Numbered from the stretch's first letter, positions 44,975 to 54,997 are shown. The stretch: DNA of 64,000 nt from Granulicella cerasi (GCF_025685575.1 NZ_JAGSYD010000003.1:558001-622000), one strand, 5' to 3'. A program made the numbers and translations. Notes: generated by a model from the letters alone, not told the origin.

Positions 44975-46648
44975 TTACTCGTTCGACATCCACCCGTTGC
45001 GTTGCAGCCAGCTCTGCAGCAACTGCGGCCACGCCGCGGTGCCGGGCTTCGTGCCTGCGAGTCCGCTGCCATGCTGGCCGTGATCGAACAGATGCATCTC
45101 CACCGGGATGCGCTTCTCGACATAAGCCTCGTAGAACTTCACGCTGTTCATCACAGGCACGGCAGCGTCGTCGGTCGTGGAGAAGAGGAACACCGACGGA
45201 CTATCGGCCTTCACCTGTAGCTCATCGGAGAGGTCCTGCACCAGCGCGGGATCAGGATGCTCACCCAGTAGTCCGTGCAGTGAGCCCTGGTGCGTCAATC
45301 CTGCCTTCATGGAGATCACCGGATAAGCCAGGACGCCGAATGCAGGCCGCACCGGCAGCGCGTCGATCGCATCGGGTGTATAGCCCGCGACTTCGGGCAA
45401 CGGCTCCGCAAAGTGCGCCAGCAGAAACGATGCAAGATGGCCGCCCGCAGAGAAACCCCACACGCCGACGCGGTCCTCATCGAAGCCCCACTCCTCCGCG
45501 TGGCTGCGCGCGAGCCGCATCGCTCGCTCTTCATCGAGCATCGGCACCGGATACGCATAAGGGGCGACGCGATACTTCAACACGATGCCTGTTACGCCGC
45601 GCCCCGCAAGCCACCGTGCGATCTGCTCGCCTTCGTGGTCCATTGCGAGCGTGTGATAACCGCCGCCCGGGCAGATGAGCACCGCAGTTCGTGTCAAATT
45701 ATTTGCCGGGGTGTAGACCTCCATCCACGGCGTGTCGGCGTCGCCCCTCCCCTGCTGCAGCGGAGCCTGCTGCGGCCATAGCGAAAGGTGCAGCGGCGCA
45801 ATCGCAGCCACAGGATGACCTTGCCATTCCTCCGCCAGCATCAGCCCCGCAGCCTTATGCACCGCGGTCGAAGGATGGCCCTCATGAAAATAAAAGTGGG
45901 CCTCGGGATGCGCACACGGCGTGGCATCTTCACCGCGAAACGCTCTGCCCGCGCAGGTGCTCTTCGTGTCCGTGATGCCGTAGTGCGAGGGCGAGCGCAT
46001 CACCGCGTCGAGATATAAACCCCACGCGCTGCTCTCCACGGAGGCGTCCTTCAACTGACGCTGCATCTCCGCAGGAATCATGCGCAGCGCTACATTCAAC
46101 CGCAGTGCGACGCGGCGAAACGCAGGAATCTGCTCCGGCAAAACGGCCACGCGAAAGCGCCGCGCGCCCACGGCGTATAGCGCACGCATCTCGTCTTCGA
46201 GATGCTGCACGGTCTCCGACGTAGCACCCTGGCCGTCGTTGAGTCCGCCGGCGAGGTAGAACAGCGTGTCATCCGCGTTGAAGCGCACCTTGCCTTCATG
46301 CAGCAAGGTGACGAACTCTGCCACCTGATTCTGCATACCGAATCCCAGAGCGACATCTTTGCCGGACGTGCGCCAAGGGGCGCTGCCTGTAGGAGCGCCG
46401 CTCACGGCGAAGTTCAAGCTATCGTCAGCCGCGAAAGGTTTGTTGCTCGTCTTGAGCGTGATGCCAAGCTGCTGCGCGGCATACCAGACTGCGGTCGGGC
46501 CATTGCCATCCACATATCCGCGACCGGTGTCGGAGTAGCTATCACCGAAGACAAACACGCGGTGGATTGGCGCGCTCACAGCGGGTCGGGTTTGCCCCCA
46601 GGAGGTGATCGCGCTCAGCGCAAACAGCATCGTTATGAACTTCCTCAC
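44975..46648 (-). CDS. Secreted two-domain esterase: SGNH hydrolase fused to alpha/beta hydrolase
   Basis: Exported protein of 557 residues from GTG 46648 (GAGAGGG just upstream), with a signal peptide (FITMLFALSAITSWGQ). Domain 1 (about residues 25-265) is an SGNH/GDSL esterase: block I FVFGDSYSDTG, block III GGLNDGQG, block V HEGHPST. The Asp normally three residues before the block V His is His here. Domain 2 (about 290-557) is a BD-FAE-like alpha/beta hydrolase with oxyanion CPGGGYHTLAMDHEG, nucleophile elbow GFSAGGH, Asp in TTDDAAVP and catalytic His in DHGQHG. The pairing suggests removal of acetyl or feruloyl groups from plant or microbial polysaccharides. Confidence 0.9.
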   Translation of the reverse strand: MRKFITMLFALSAITSWGQTRPAVSAPIHRVFVFGDSYSDTGRGYVDGNGPTAVWYAAQQLGITLKTSNKPFAADDSLNFAVSGAPTGSAPWRTSGKDVALGFGMQNQVAEFVTLLHEGKVRFNADDTLFYLAGGLNDGQGATSETVQHLEDEMRALYAVGARRFRVAVLPEQIPAFRRVALRLNVALRMIPAEMQRQLKDASVESSAWGLYLDAVMRSPSHYGITDTKSTCAGRAFRGEDATPCAHPEAHFYFHEGHPSTAVHKAAGLMLAEEWQGHPVAAIAPLHLSLWPQQAPLQQGRGDADTPWMEVYTPANNLTRTAVLICPGGGYHTLAMDHEGEQIARWLAGRGVTGIVLKYRVAPYAYPVPMLDEERAMRLARSHAEEWGFDEDRVGVWGFSAGGHLASFLLAHFAEPLPEVAGYTPDAIDALPVRPAFGVLAYPVISMKAGLTHQGSLHGLLGEHPDPALVQDLSDELQVKADSPSVFLFSTTDDAAVPVMNSVKFYEAYVEKRIPVEMHLFDHGQHGSGLAGTKPGTAAWPQLLQSWLQRNGWMSNE

Positions 46649-46852
46649 AGACCCTCTCTCAGAGCGCGAAAACTTGCAGCGCGCATCGCTCAGCAAGATT
46701 ACACATCACGCCCTGAAAGTGCCGCGACGATTTTTGCAGATACTCCTCGCATGTTCAGTTCCGCTTAAGGCGCGCACGCTAGATTTCCAGCTATGGCATA
46801 CAGGCACGAGCCAGGAGGCCCGGTTGCCATTACTTCATCAGGAGTTCTCAAC

Positions 46853-47851
46853 GTGCGCATCTCTCGCTTTCTTTGGCTCGCTGTCGCTGCGGCTGGCATG
46901 GCTCATGCACAGGCACCGTATAAGATCACCAACACCTACACGCTGGGCGGCGATGGCGGATGGGACTACATCATTCCCGACGCGGCGCATCACCGCCTCT
47001 TCATCGCGCGCGAGAGCCGCGTTCTGGTCATCGATGAAAACTCCGGCAAGCAGATCGGAGAGCTTGCAGAGATCCACGGCGCTCATGGCGTCGCTCTCGA
47101 CCCGAGCTCAGGCCACGGCTTTGCGACGGAAAGCGAAGACAAGGCTGTCGTGATGTTCGACGCGACCACCTTGAAGAAGCTCAAAACAATTCCCGCTGCA
47201 GATGACGCTGATGCGATCGTCTTCGACGCCAAGTCGGGCCGCGTCTTCAGCCTGAACGGCGATGCAAATTCGGCAACCGTCATCGATGCGAAAACCGGCA
47301 ATCTGATCACGAACCTTCCGCTGGGCGGCAAGCCGGAGTACGGCGCATCCGCGGGCAATGGCAAGCTCTACGTCAACATCGCCGACAAGAGTGAGATTGT
47401 CGAGATCGACACCGCCTCGTTGAAGATCACGAAGCGCTGGGCCACCGAAGGTTGCAAGCAGCCGGTTGCGCTGGCAATCGACACCGCACATCAGCGCCTC
47501 TTCAGCGGCTGCCGCAGCGGCGTTATGGCGATCTCTGATTACCAGAACGGTAAGGTCGTCGCCACCGCGCCGATTGGTAAGGGCGTCGATGGTGCAGCGT
47601 TTGATCCTGCAAGCGGCAACGCATTCGCAGCGAACGGCGAAGGCACACTGACGGTGATCCATCAGGAGAGTCCCGACCAGTATCGCGTGGTGCAAACGCT
47701 GCCCACGCAGCTCGGATCGCGCAACGTGGGACTCGATCCCGTGAGCCACAAGTTGTTTGTGGTCGCCGCAAAGTTCGGCCCTGCGCCGCAGGGCGCGCGT
47801 CGTGGTCCAGTGCTCCCTGCATCCTTCTCGTTGATGGTGATTTCGAAGTAG
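46853..47851 (+). CDS. Secreted YncE-like beta-propeller protein
   Basis: Exported 332-residue protein. GTG 46853 has GGAG 8 nt upstream and starts a signal peptide (FLWLAVAAAGMAHAQ). The body is made of about seven repeats of the 40-residue YVTN/NHL-like propeller (RLFIARESRVLVIDENSG, GFATESEDKAVVMFDATT, KLYVNIADKSEIVEIDTAS, RLFSGCRSGVMAISD). Such proteins bind ligands or act as periplasmic scaffolds; no enzymatic motif is seen. Upstream of the efflux operon with a hairpin between. Confidence 0.87.
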   Translation: MRISRFLWLAVAAAGMAHAQAPYKITNTYTLGGDGGWDYIIPDAAHHRLFIARESRVLVIDENSGKQIGELAEIHGAHGVALDPSSGHGFATESEDKAVVMFDATTLKKLKTIPAADDADAIVFDAKSGRVFSLNGDANSATVIDAKTGNLITNLPLGGKPEYGASAGNGKLYVNIADKSEIVEIDTASLKITKRWATEGCKQPVALAIDTAHQRLFSGCRSGVMAISDYQNGKVVATAPIGKGVDGAAFDPASGNAFAANGEGTLTVIHQESPDQYRVVQTLPTQLGSRNVGLDPVSHKLFVVAAKFGPAPQGARRGPVLPASFSLMVISK

Positions 47852-47864
47852 CTTCAACTCCACG

Positions 47865-47893
47865 GAACGTGGCCGCACCACGCGGCCACGTTC
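47865..47893 (+). terminator. Hairpin after YncE-like gene
   Basis: A perfect 12-bp stem GAACGTGGCCGC/GCGGCCACGTTC with an ACCAC loop. No immediate T-run. Confidence 0.65.
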
Positions 47894-47928
47894 AGCCTCG
47901 TTTAATCTCCGCAACTTAGGCTGACTTC

Positions 47929-49275
47929 ATGGCAAGGTGCTTCAAAAAATCGAGTCGCTATAGGCTCGCAGCGGTTCTCATACTCAGCCCATGCCTGACT
48001 GCGCTGGCACAGGACGCAGCTCCACCGCGCACCCTCTCGCTCGCTGAAGCTATCCAGCAAGCCGAAGCCAACGAGCCGGCGTTCGCAGCGGCCTTGGCCG
48101 CGCAAAGGTCGGCGGGCATCGACAGTTATCTCGCCAAGGCCGCATTGCTTCCGTCCGTGACGTATCACAACCAGATGATCTACACGCAGCCGAGCGGGCT
48201 GAACAATCGCTCAACGCTGTCGGGTTCACAGACCAATCAGGTCTTCATCGCGAACAATGCGGTGCATGAGTATGCAAGCCAGGCTGTGGTCAACGAAACC
48301 ATCGGCCTGAAGCAGTTTGCGGGTGCACAGCTTGCAGCGGCGAACGCAGCGCGTGCCAACGCGGAGCTGGAAGTTGCGCGACGCGGCCTTGTCTCGACCG
48401 TCGTCAGCCTCTACTACTCCGTCTCGACTACCGCAGAGAAGGCGCAACTCAATACCGAAGCTCTACGTGAGGCATCGCAGTTCACAGCGATGACGAAGAA
48501 GCGCGAAGCCGCGCGCGAAGTCGCACACGCCGATGTCGTCCGCGCACAGCTGCAGGAGCAACAGAAGCAGCGCGACATGAATGATGCCAACCTCGCCGCA
48601 GAGAAAGCGCGACTCGAACTGGCGGTGCTTCTCTTCCCCGATCCACGCACGAGCTTCACGACCGCAGACCCGAACCACGCGCCAGCATTGCTCCCCACGC
48701 ATGACGAGATCCATCAGCTGGCGTCGAAGAACAACCCCGAGATGCGAAGCGCGCTTGCGCAGGTGAACGCCGCGAACGCCAGCGTCAAAGCGGCCAAGGC
48801 CGCTTACCTGCCTGATCTTGGGCTGAACTTCGCCTACGGCATCGATGCTCCACAGTTCGCGAAGAACGGCCCCGAAGGAACACGCAACCTCGGCTATGCC
48901 ATCAGTGGAACACTCGACATCCCCGTGTGGGATTGGTTCTCAACGCAAAAGAAGGTCAAGCAGAGCGAGATTCAGCGCGACGCAGCAAAGGTAAGCCTCA
49001 CGGCCGCACAACGACGCTTGATTGCGAACCTCGAAGAGAGCTATGCCGAAGCCGCTGCAGCGCGCGATCAACTCACGCTGCTGGATGAAAGCGTGCAGAC
49101 CGCCGCAGAAAGTCTGAAGCTGACGAAGCTCCGCTATGAAGCGGGAGAATCCACTGCGCTCGAAGTCGTCGACGCGCAGAACTCTTATCTAGCCGCACGC
49201 ACAGCACGCGCCGATGGTGTGGTTCGCTACGAATCCGCTCTTGCCGCTCTTCAAGTTCTCACAGGATCCATCTAA
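47929..49275 (+). CDS. TolC-family outer-membrane efflux protein
   Basis: 448-residue outer-membrane channel with a signal peptide (LAAVLILSPCLTALAQ) and two OEP repeats of long coiled-coil helices, for example ANAARANAELEVARRG and RRLIANLEESYAEAAAARDQL. Unlike the OMF at 6159, it has no lipobox and so is TolC-like rather than NodT-like. First gene of a three-gene operon: the adaptor starts 3 nt after its stop. Confidence 0.93.
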   Translation: MARCFKKSSRYRLAAVLILSPCLTALAQDAAPPRTLSLAEAIQQAEANEPAFAAALAAQRSAGIDSYLAKAALLPSVTYHNQMIYTQPSGLNNRSTLSGSQTNQVFIANNAVHEYASQAVVNETIGLKQFAGAQLAAANAARANAELEVARRGLVSTVVSLYYSVSTTAEKAQLNTEALREASQFTAMTKKREAAREVAHADVVRAQLQEQQKQRDMNDANLAAEKARLELAVLLFPDPRTSFTTADPNHAPALLPTHDEIHQLASKNNPEMRSALAQVNAANASVKAAKAAYLPDLGLNFAYGIDAPQFAKNGPEGTRNLGYAISGTLDIPVWDWFSTQKKVKQSEIQRDAAKVSLTAAQRRLIANLEESYAEAAAARDQLTLLDESVQTAAESLKLTKLRYEAGESTALEVVDAQNSYLAARTARADGVVRYESALAALQVLTGSI

Positions 49276-49278
49276 GCC

Positions 49279-50556
49279 ATGACCCTATACCGTCACCCTC
49301 AACATGCCACGCGATGGATCTTATGCGCAGCCACTGCGGCGAGTCTCGTGGTGCTCTCCGGCTGCAAGAAGTCGAGCGACGATGCTCCCGAAGCCGTGGT
49401 GACCGTCGCCGCGGAGCGCCCTGAGGTGGGTGACATCTCCGAGCACATCATCGCGGACGCAACGCTCGCCCCGCTGGCGCAGGCAGCCATTTCCCCGAAG
49501 ATCACAGCACCTGTTCGCACGTTCTACGTGCAGCGTGGTTCCAAGGTAAAGGCCGGACAACTGCTTGCGGTGTTGGAAAACCGCGATCTCGTCGCGCAGG
49601 CGCTCGACAACAAGGGCCAATATACGGCCGCGCAGGCCACCTTTGATATACAGACGAAGGCGCAGGTGCCAGAGGATTACGCGAAGGCCAACCTCGATCT
49701 CGAGCAGGCGAAGGCGCAACTCCGCTTGCAGGGAGAGATCGCAGCATCGCGCAGGAAGCTGCTCGAACAAGGTGCCATTGCAGGTCGTGACTACGACAGC
49801 GCCGTCGCTGCATTGACGCAGGCCCAGTCCGCTTATGACATCGCACGCAATCACCTGCACTCGCTTTCCACCGTGAGCAATCAGGCCACCAGGAAGCTCG
49901 CACAAGGACAGCTTTCTTCTGCGCAGGGCAAGCTGAACGCAGCAGAGGCGCAGGTCTCCTACACGCACATTCAGAGCCCCATTGCAGGTGTCGTGACCGA
50001 CCGTCCGCTATTCCCCGGCGAGACCGCGACAACAGGAACGCCGCTCATCACGGTGATGGACACCTCGTCGCTACTGGCGAAGGTTCATCTTTCGCAGAGT
50101 GTCGCGCAGCGCCTCACGATGGGCGACGACGCCTCCGTATCGATCCCCGGAGTCGATCAAGCCGTGCCTGGAAAGATCTCGCTGATTAGTCCCGCACTCG
50201 ATCCCGGCAGCACCACGGTAGAGGTCTGGATCAAGGTGAACAATGCAGCGGGGGCCTACAAGGCAGGCACCTCCGCGCACGTCTCGGTCGTAGGCAGAAC
50301 GGCGCCTCATGCGGTGAAAATCCCGCTGGCAGCCGTGCTCACAGCGGAAGACGGCACAAAGTCCGTGATGATCGTGAACGCTGACGGAACGGCTCACAAG
50401 GTCAGCGTGCAACTCGGCATCAACGATGGCGAGGATGTGCAGGTGATGCAGGGACTCAACGGTTCGCAGACAGTGATCACGCAAGGCGCGTACGGCCTGA
50501 GCGATGGAACCAAGGTTACGGTCGGCAAGCCGGCTGCAGCGGGAGAGGACAAGTAA
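49279..50556 (+). CDS. RND efflux periplasmic adaptor, HlyD/MFP family lipoprotein
   Basis: 425-residue membrane-fusion protein. The lipobox LVVLSGC anchors it in the inner membrane. A lipoyl/barrel-sandwich half (ISPKITAPVRTFYVQRGSKVKAGQLLAVLE), a coiled-coil hairpin (about residues 105-205), the returning half (YTHIQSPIAGVVTDRPLFPGETA) and a beta-barrel domain follow in order. Bridges the TolC protein and permease that flank it; its stop shares one base with the permease start. Confidence 0.94.
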   Translation: MTLYRHPQHATRWILCAATAASLVVLSGCKKSSDDAPEAVVTVAAERPEVGDISEHIIADATLAPLAQAAISPKITAPVRTFYVQRGSKVKAGQLLAVLENRDLVAQALDNKGQYTAAQATFDIQTKAQVPEDYAKANLDLEQAKAQLRLQGEIAASRRKLLEQGAIAGRDYDSAVAALTQAQSAYDIARNHLHSLSTVSNQATRKLAQGQLSSAQGKLNAAEAQVSYTHIQSPIAGVVTDRPLFPGETATTGTPLITVMDTSSLLAKVHLSQSVAQRLTMGDDASVSIPGVDQAVPGKISLISPALDPGSTTVEVWIKVNNAAGAYKAGTSAHVSVVGRTAPHAVKIPLAAVLTAEDGTKSVMIVNADGTAHKVSVQLGINDGEDVQVMQGLNGSQTVITQGAYGLSDGTKVTVGKPAAAGEDK

Positions 50557-53500
50557 TGGAGCAGCCCTCGAGCGCACGCAGCGCTGAGTATTGGCTCGTA
50601 CGATTTCGCGGGCCCATCTTCTTCTTCCTCATCGTGCTCACGATCGTGGGCATCTACGCCGCGCAGCAGGTTCCGATTTCAGTCTTTCCGGAGACAAACT
50701 TTCCGCGCGTCGTCATCGGTGTCGACAACGGCGTGATGCCTGTCGACCAGATGCAGGTTACGGTCACCAAGCCCATTGAAGACGCGGTTAACTCCGTCCC
50801 AGGTCTCACCACCGTGCGCTCCACCACAAGCCGAGGATCTGCTGAAGTCAGCCTCTTCTTCGACTGGAACGTTGACATGTTCCGCACGCTGCAACTCGTT
50901 GATGCAGCGCTGAGCAAAGCACGACAGAACCTGCCTGCAACGGCAGTGATCACCACGAACCGCCTCACCTTTGCGACGTTTCCGATCCTCGGTTACAGCC
51001 TTACCTCGGATCGACTTTCGCAGACGCAGTTGTGGGAGCTTGCCACTTATCAACTCAAGCCTCCGATCAATCGCGTCAATGGTGTGAGCAGCGTCACCAT
51101 CCAAGGCGGCAAGGTGCCCGAGTTCCACATCGTGCCCAACATGGCGCGCATGCAGACCGCGGGTGTCACGGTCCTCGACCTCACGAACGCCGTGCAGGCG
51201 TCCAACATCATCGATTCGCCCGGCTTGTACGAGGCCAATCATCAACTCGTGCTGGGCCTTGTGGGCGCACAGGCTCATGACGCCACGGAACTCGGCCAGC
51301 TTGTAGTGAAGACCACCGCTAACGGCGCAGCGGTGCGTGTTTCTGATGTAGCCACCGTGCAAGCGGGCGTAGAGCCTGTATACACCGCAGTGACCGCAGA
51401 GGGTAAACCGGCGGTGCTGCTCAACATCACGCGTCAACCCGCGAGCAACACGGTTGCGGTTGCAGATGCCGTAGCTGCGCAGATCAATCTACTCAAGACG
51501 AATCTTCCGCAAGGCGTAGAGCTCAAGCCTTACTACGATCAGTCGGAGCTGGTGCGCGACAGCATTCGCAGCGTACGCGACGCAATCCTTATCGGCCTCG
51601 GCCTGGCCTGTGTCATCCTCTTCCTTTTCCTCGGCGACTGGACATCTTCGCTCGTCGCTGGCCTCGTCATCCCGGTGACGGTCGCTATCACCGTGCTCGC
51701 GCTGTGGATGATGGGCGAGAGCTTCAACCTCATGACGCTCGGAGGACTCGCTGCTGCCATCGGCCTCGTCATCGACGACGCCATCGTCGTTGTTGAGAAC
51801 ATCGTGCTGCACCGAGATTCAGGCGAATCGCGTGCAGAAGCCGCGCGGCTCGCGTTGAAGGAAATCAGCGCGCCGCTCATTGGCTCTACGATTACGCCCG
51901 TCGTCGTCTTCGTTCCACTCATCGCAGTCACCGGCGTGACAGGCAGCTTCTTCCGCGCGCTTGCCATCACCATGACGGTCGCGTTGCTTACGTCATTGCT
52001 GCTTGCTGTAACGTGGACACCTGCCCTGAGCCTCGTCTTCCTGAAGGAACGCAAGCAGACCGAAACACCGCATGAAGAGCACGGCAAACTGATGCGTACC
52101 GTGCTGCGTTGGCATCAGCGCGGCCTCGGCTGGGCGCTCACACATCCGTTTCTCCTGTTAGGACTTTGCGGATTGCTCATCATCGGCACCTTTACGGGCT
52201 ATCGTTCACTTGGATCAGACCTGCTGCCGGAGATGGATGAAGGCGGCTTCATCCTCGACTACATCATGCCGGCGGGAAGTTCGCTGCAAGAGACCAATCG
52301 CGCCATGAAGCATGTCGACAGGATTCTGCACGCGATTCCTGAAGTGGACAGCACGTCGCGCCGCACAGGACTGCAGATGGGCCTGGCCGCTGTGACGGAA
52401 GCCAATTACGGCGACATGACCGTGAAGTTGAAGACCTCGCGCAGTCGCGGTATTGACGAGGTGATCGCCGAAGCGCGAGCAGAGATCAAGAAGACTGAGC
52501 CCGAGCTCGACGTGGAGTTCACGCAGGTGCTTCAAGACATGATCAACGATCTGTCGAACGCTCCTGAGCCGATTCAGATCAAGCTCTTTGCCAGCGACCC
52601 CGCGTTGCTTTCTGATGTGGCGCCGCGGGTTGCCGATGCGATCGGCAAGATTCCCGGCGTGGTCAGCGTCGAGAATGGCATCGACAACACCATCAGCGGT
52701 CCCGCAACGAACTTCCAGGTAGACCCCACTGTCGCGGCACGCATGGGCTTCACGCCACAGGAAGTGGCTGAAGACGCAACGTCGATTCTCGACGGTGTGA
52801 CGACGACGTCGCCGCTCATCGCAAACGGCAGGCCGTATACGGTGCGGGTGCGATTAGGCGAGGAGACCCGGCAGTCGCTCGACTCCATCGAAAACACGGT
52901 CTTCAACAGCTCGTCCGGCAAGCTTGCCACGCTGGGATCGCTCGCACAGATCACGCAGCTTCCACCGCAGAATGAGATCCGCCGCGAGAACCTTCAGCGT
53001 TTGATCGTAGTCACGGCACAGCTTCAAGGCTCAGACCTCGGCACTGCGATCGCGAAGGTGCAGCAGACCGTAACCGCTATGCACTTGCCTTCGACCGTGC
53101 ACGTTGTCTACGGCGGGACCTATCAGGAACAACAAAAATCGTTCCATGAGCTGCTTCAGGTGTTGGTGATTTCGCTGGCGCTGGTCTTCGGTGTGCTGCT
53201 CATCGAGTTCCGCAATTTCTCTGCCCCGATTGCGATTCTCAGCTCGTCGCTCTTGTCGATCGGCGGCGTCGTGCTCGCGCTGCTGGTGACAGGCACGACG
53301 TTCAACGTAGCATCCTTCATGGGAATCATCATGGTCATCGGCATCGTGGCGAAGAACGGCATCCTGCTGCTCGATGCCGACGAACGCTATCGCCGCGACG
53401 GCGCTTCGGCGAGGGACGCGATGATTCATGCAGCTCAGCGCCGACTGCGCCCGATCCTGATGACGGCGACGGCGGCTATCTGCGGCATGTTGCCGCTGGC

Positions 53501-53660
53501 GTTCGCGCTCGGGGCAGGCTCGCAAATGCTGCAACCGCTCGCGATCGCAGTGATCGGCGGACTAGTGCTGTCCATGCTGCTGAGCCTGATCGTAACGCCG
53601 GTGATCTACTACCTTCTCACCGGCAGGCGCACTTCCACGAGCGCACCACGGTCCTGGTGA
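50556..53660 (+). CDS. RND efflux permease (HAE1/CzcA-like)
   Basis: Full-length 1034-residue proton-driven pump. TM4 carries GLVIDDAIVVVENI with the aspartate pair; TM10 region has IIMVIGIVAKNGILLLDADE, and TM11-12 have PILMTATAAICGMLPLAF. The N-terminal PISVFPETNFPRV is nearer the CusA/CzcA-like branch than AcrB, but metal-binding residues cannot be assigned, so drug versus metal is open. It is the last gene of the TolC-adaptor-permease operon, and its final 52 nt overlap the end of the converging histidine kinase, which may regulate it. Confidence 0.94.
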   Translation: MEQPSSARSAEYWLVRFRGPIFFFLIVLTIVGIYAAQQVPISVFPETNFPRVVIGVDNGVMPVDQMQVTVTKPIEDAVNSVPGLTTVRSTTSRGSAEVSLFFDWNVDMFRTLQLVDAALSKARQNLPATAVITTNRLTFATFPILGYSLTSDRLSQTQLWELATYQLKPPINRVNGVSSVTIQGGKVPEFHIVPNMARMQTAGVTVLDLTNAVQASNIIDSPGLYEANHQLVLGLVGAQAHDATELGQLVVKTTANGAAVRVSDVATVQAGVEPVYTAVTAEGKPAVLLNITRQPASNTVAVADAVAAQINLLKTNLPQGVELKPYYDQSELVRDSIRSVRDAILIGLGLACVILFLFLGDWTSSLVAGLVIPVTVAITVLALWMMGESFNLMTLGGLAAAIGLVIDDAIVVVENIVLHRDSGESRAEAARLALKEISAPLIGSTITPVVVFVPLIAVTGVTGSFFRALAITMTVALLTSLLLAVTWTPALSLVFLKERKQTETPHEEHGKLMRTVLRWHQRGLGWALTHPFLLLGLCGLLIIGTFTGYRSLGSDLLPEMDEGGFILDYIMPAGSSLQETNRAMKHVDRILHAIPEVDSTSRRTGLQMGLAAVTEANYGDMTVKLKTSRSRGIDEVIAEARAEIKKTEPELDVEFTQVLQDMINDLSNAPEPIQIKLFASDPALLSDVAPRVADAIGKIPGVVSVENGIDNTISGPATNFQVDPTVAARMGFTPQEVAEDATSILDGVTTTSPLIANGRPYTVRVRLGEETRQSLDSIENTVFNSSSGKLATLGSLAQITQLPPQNEIRRENLQRLIVVTAQLQGSDLGTAIAKVQQTVTAMHLPSTVHVVYGGTYQEQQKSFHELLQVLVISLALVFGVLLIEFRNFSAPIAILSSSLLSIGGVVLALLVTGTTFNVASFMGIIMVIGIVAKNGILLLDADERYRRDGASARDAMIHAAQRRLRPILMTATAAICGMLPLAFALGAGSQMLQPLAIAVIGGLVLSMLLSLIVTPVIYYLLTGRRTSTSAPRSW

Positions 53661-54997
53661 TTGCCTATTGCGATCGCGCCTTGCGCGCGATCGCAGATCG
53701 CCTTGCAGATCGCGAGTCCTAGCCCCGTACCGCCCGTCTTGCGGCTTCGCGAAACGTCGCCACGGTAAAACGGCTCGAAGACATGCGGTAAATCCGCGTC
53801 TGCAACACCGCTGCCGTAGTCCTTCACCCGCAAGTGCAGATGATCATCCTCTTGTGCCAGGCTGATGTGGATCGCCCCACCCATCGGCGAGTGCTGCAAC
53901 GCGTTCATCAGCAGATTCGAGCAGAGAAGCAACGCGTCCTCTTTGCTGATCAACGCCTGCACTTCGGGCTGTATGGTGGACCGCAGGTTCACCTCCTTCA
54001 GCTCCGCATACGACATGCATTGCGTGAGCGCTTCGAGAACCGCCTCGGTAAAGTCGCACTGCTGTGAAGCGCTTGTCGGATGCTGCTCCAACCGAGCCAG
54101 TGTAAGCATCTTCTGCACCGTCGATTCGAGGCGCCCGATATCTTCGAGTCCAACAGAAATGCCCTTCTGGTAGGCGTCGGCGTCTCGCTGCTTCATGTTG
54201 AGCAGCTGCAGAGAGGACTTCACAATCGCGAGATCCGTCTTCAGTTCATGCGCTGCATCGCTCGTGAATCGCCGCTGTTGATCGAACGATCGCTGCAAGC
54301 GAGCGATGGACTTCTCAATCGCAGAAGCGAGCGGACGAAGCTCCACGAGGCGCATAGAACTCGCAGGGGGACTGAAAACCCAGCTATCGACTTCGATCGC
54401 TTCTGCTTCTCTGGCCAACTCTTTGATGGGAGTCAGAAGACGTCGAATCAGCCAACTCATCAGCAGCGCGGTGAGGCCCAGAAGAGCCAGCGTCGCCCAA
54501 GCAAAGAACCGCACCGACTCATCCACCTCGTGCCACACACGATGCACCGGCAAGCCGAAGACGATGCGCACATGATGGTAAACAGCGAAAGGCTTTCCGG
54601 GGTCGATAGCGCGACCGCCGCTCAGCACGTAGAACAGATACGGCTCGTTGGCGACCTTCGCTTCGACAAAACTCCCTGCGGCCGCGGTGATATGCGGCAC
54701 CTGCCCCTGCGAGCCGAGCGCACCACCGCCCTGCTCGGTGATCTCATACACAGCGCGCGGTGGAATCGTTAGGCCGACGCTATACAGCGAGATGCTGCCA
54801 TCCTTCGTCGCTGCTTCCTGCAACGCGCCGAAGAGAGCATTCGAGTGAGCACGAAGGTTCGCTTTGAACGCAGAGAACTGAACATCCCGCTCGTGGCTCC
54901 ACACCGTCACGATCAACGCCACCGCCGCAACGAACTCCAGCAGGAGAACGGCAGCGATGAGACGTTTCGTGAGCGATGCGCTGGAGTCCATGATCAT
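53609..54997 (-). CDS. Sensor histidine kinase, QseC/TctE-like
   Basis: Inner-membrane sensor kinase of 462 residues. TM1 is near residues 12-32, a periplasmic region of about 140 residues follows, then TM2 near 170-190, HAMP (about 190-240), HisKA with phospho-acceptor in DAAHELKTDLAIVKSSLQ, and HATPase with LLMNALQHSP, DYGSGVAD and GGTGLGLAICKAI. The usual Pro five residues after the phospho-His (HELRTPL) is Asp here. Translation is coupled to the response regulator by a 4-nt ATGA overlap. Its 3' end overlaps the efflux permease gene. Confidence 0.93.
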   Translation of the reverse strand: MIMDSSASLTKRLIAAVLLLEFVAAVALIVTVWSHERDVQFSAFKANLRAHSNALFGALQEAATKDGSISLYSVGLTIPPRAVYEITEQGGGALGSQGQVPHITAAAGSFVEAKVANEPYLFYVLSGGRAIDPGKPFAVYHHVRIVFGLPVHRVWHEVDESVRFFAWATLALLGLTALLMSWLIRRLLTPIKELAREAEAIEVDSWVFSPPASSMRLVELRPLASAIEKSIARLQRSFDQQRRFTSDAAHELKTDLAIVKSSLQLLNMKQRDADAYQKGISVGLEDIGRLESTVQKMLTLARLEQHPTSASQQCDFTEAVLEALTQCMSYAELKEVNLRSTIQPEVQALISKEDALLLCSNLLMNALQHSPMGGAIHISLAQEDDHLHLRVKDYGSGVADADLPHVFEPFYRGDVSRSRKTGGTGLGLAICKAICDRAQGAIAIGNHQDRGALVEVRLPVRR

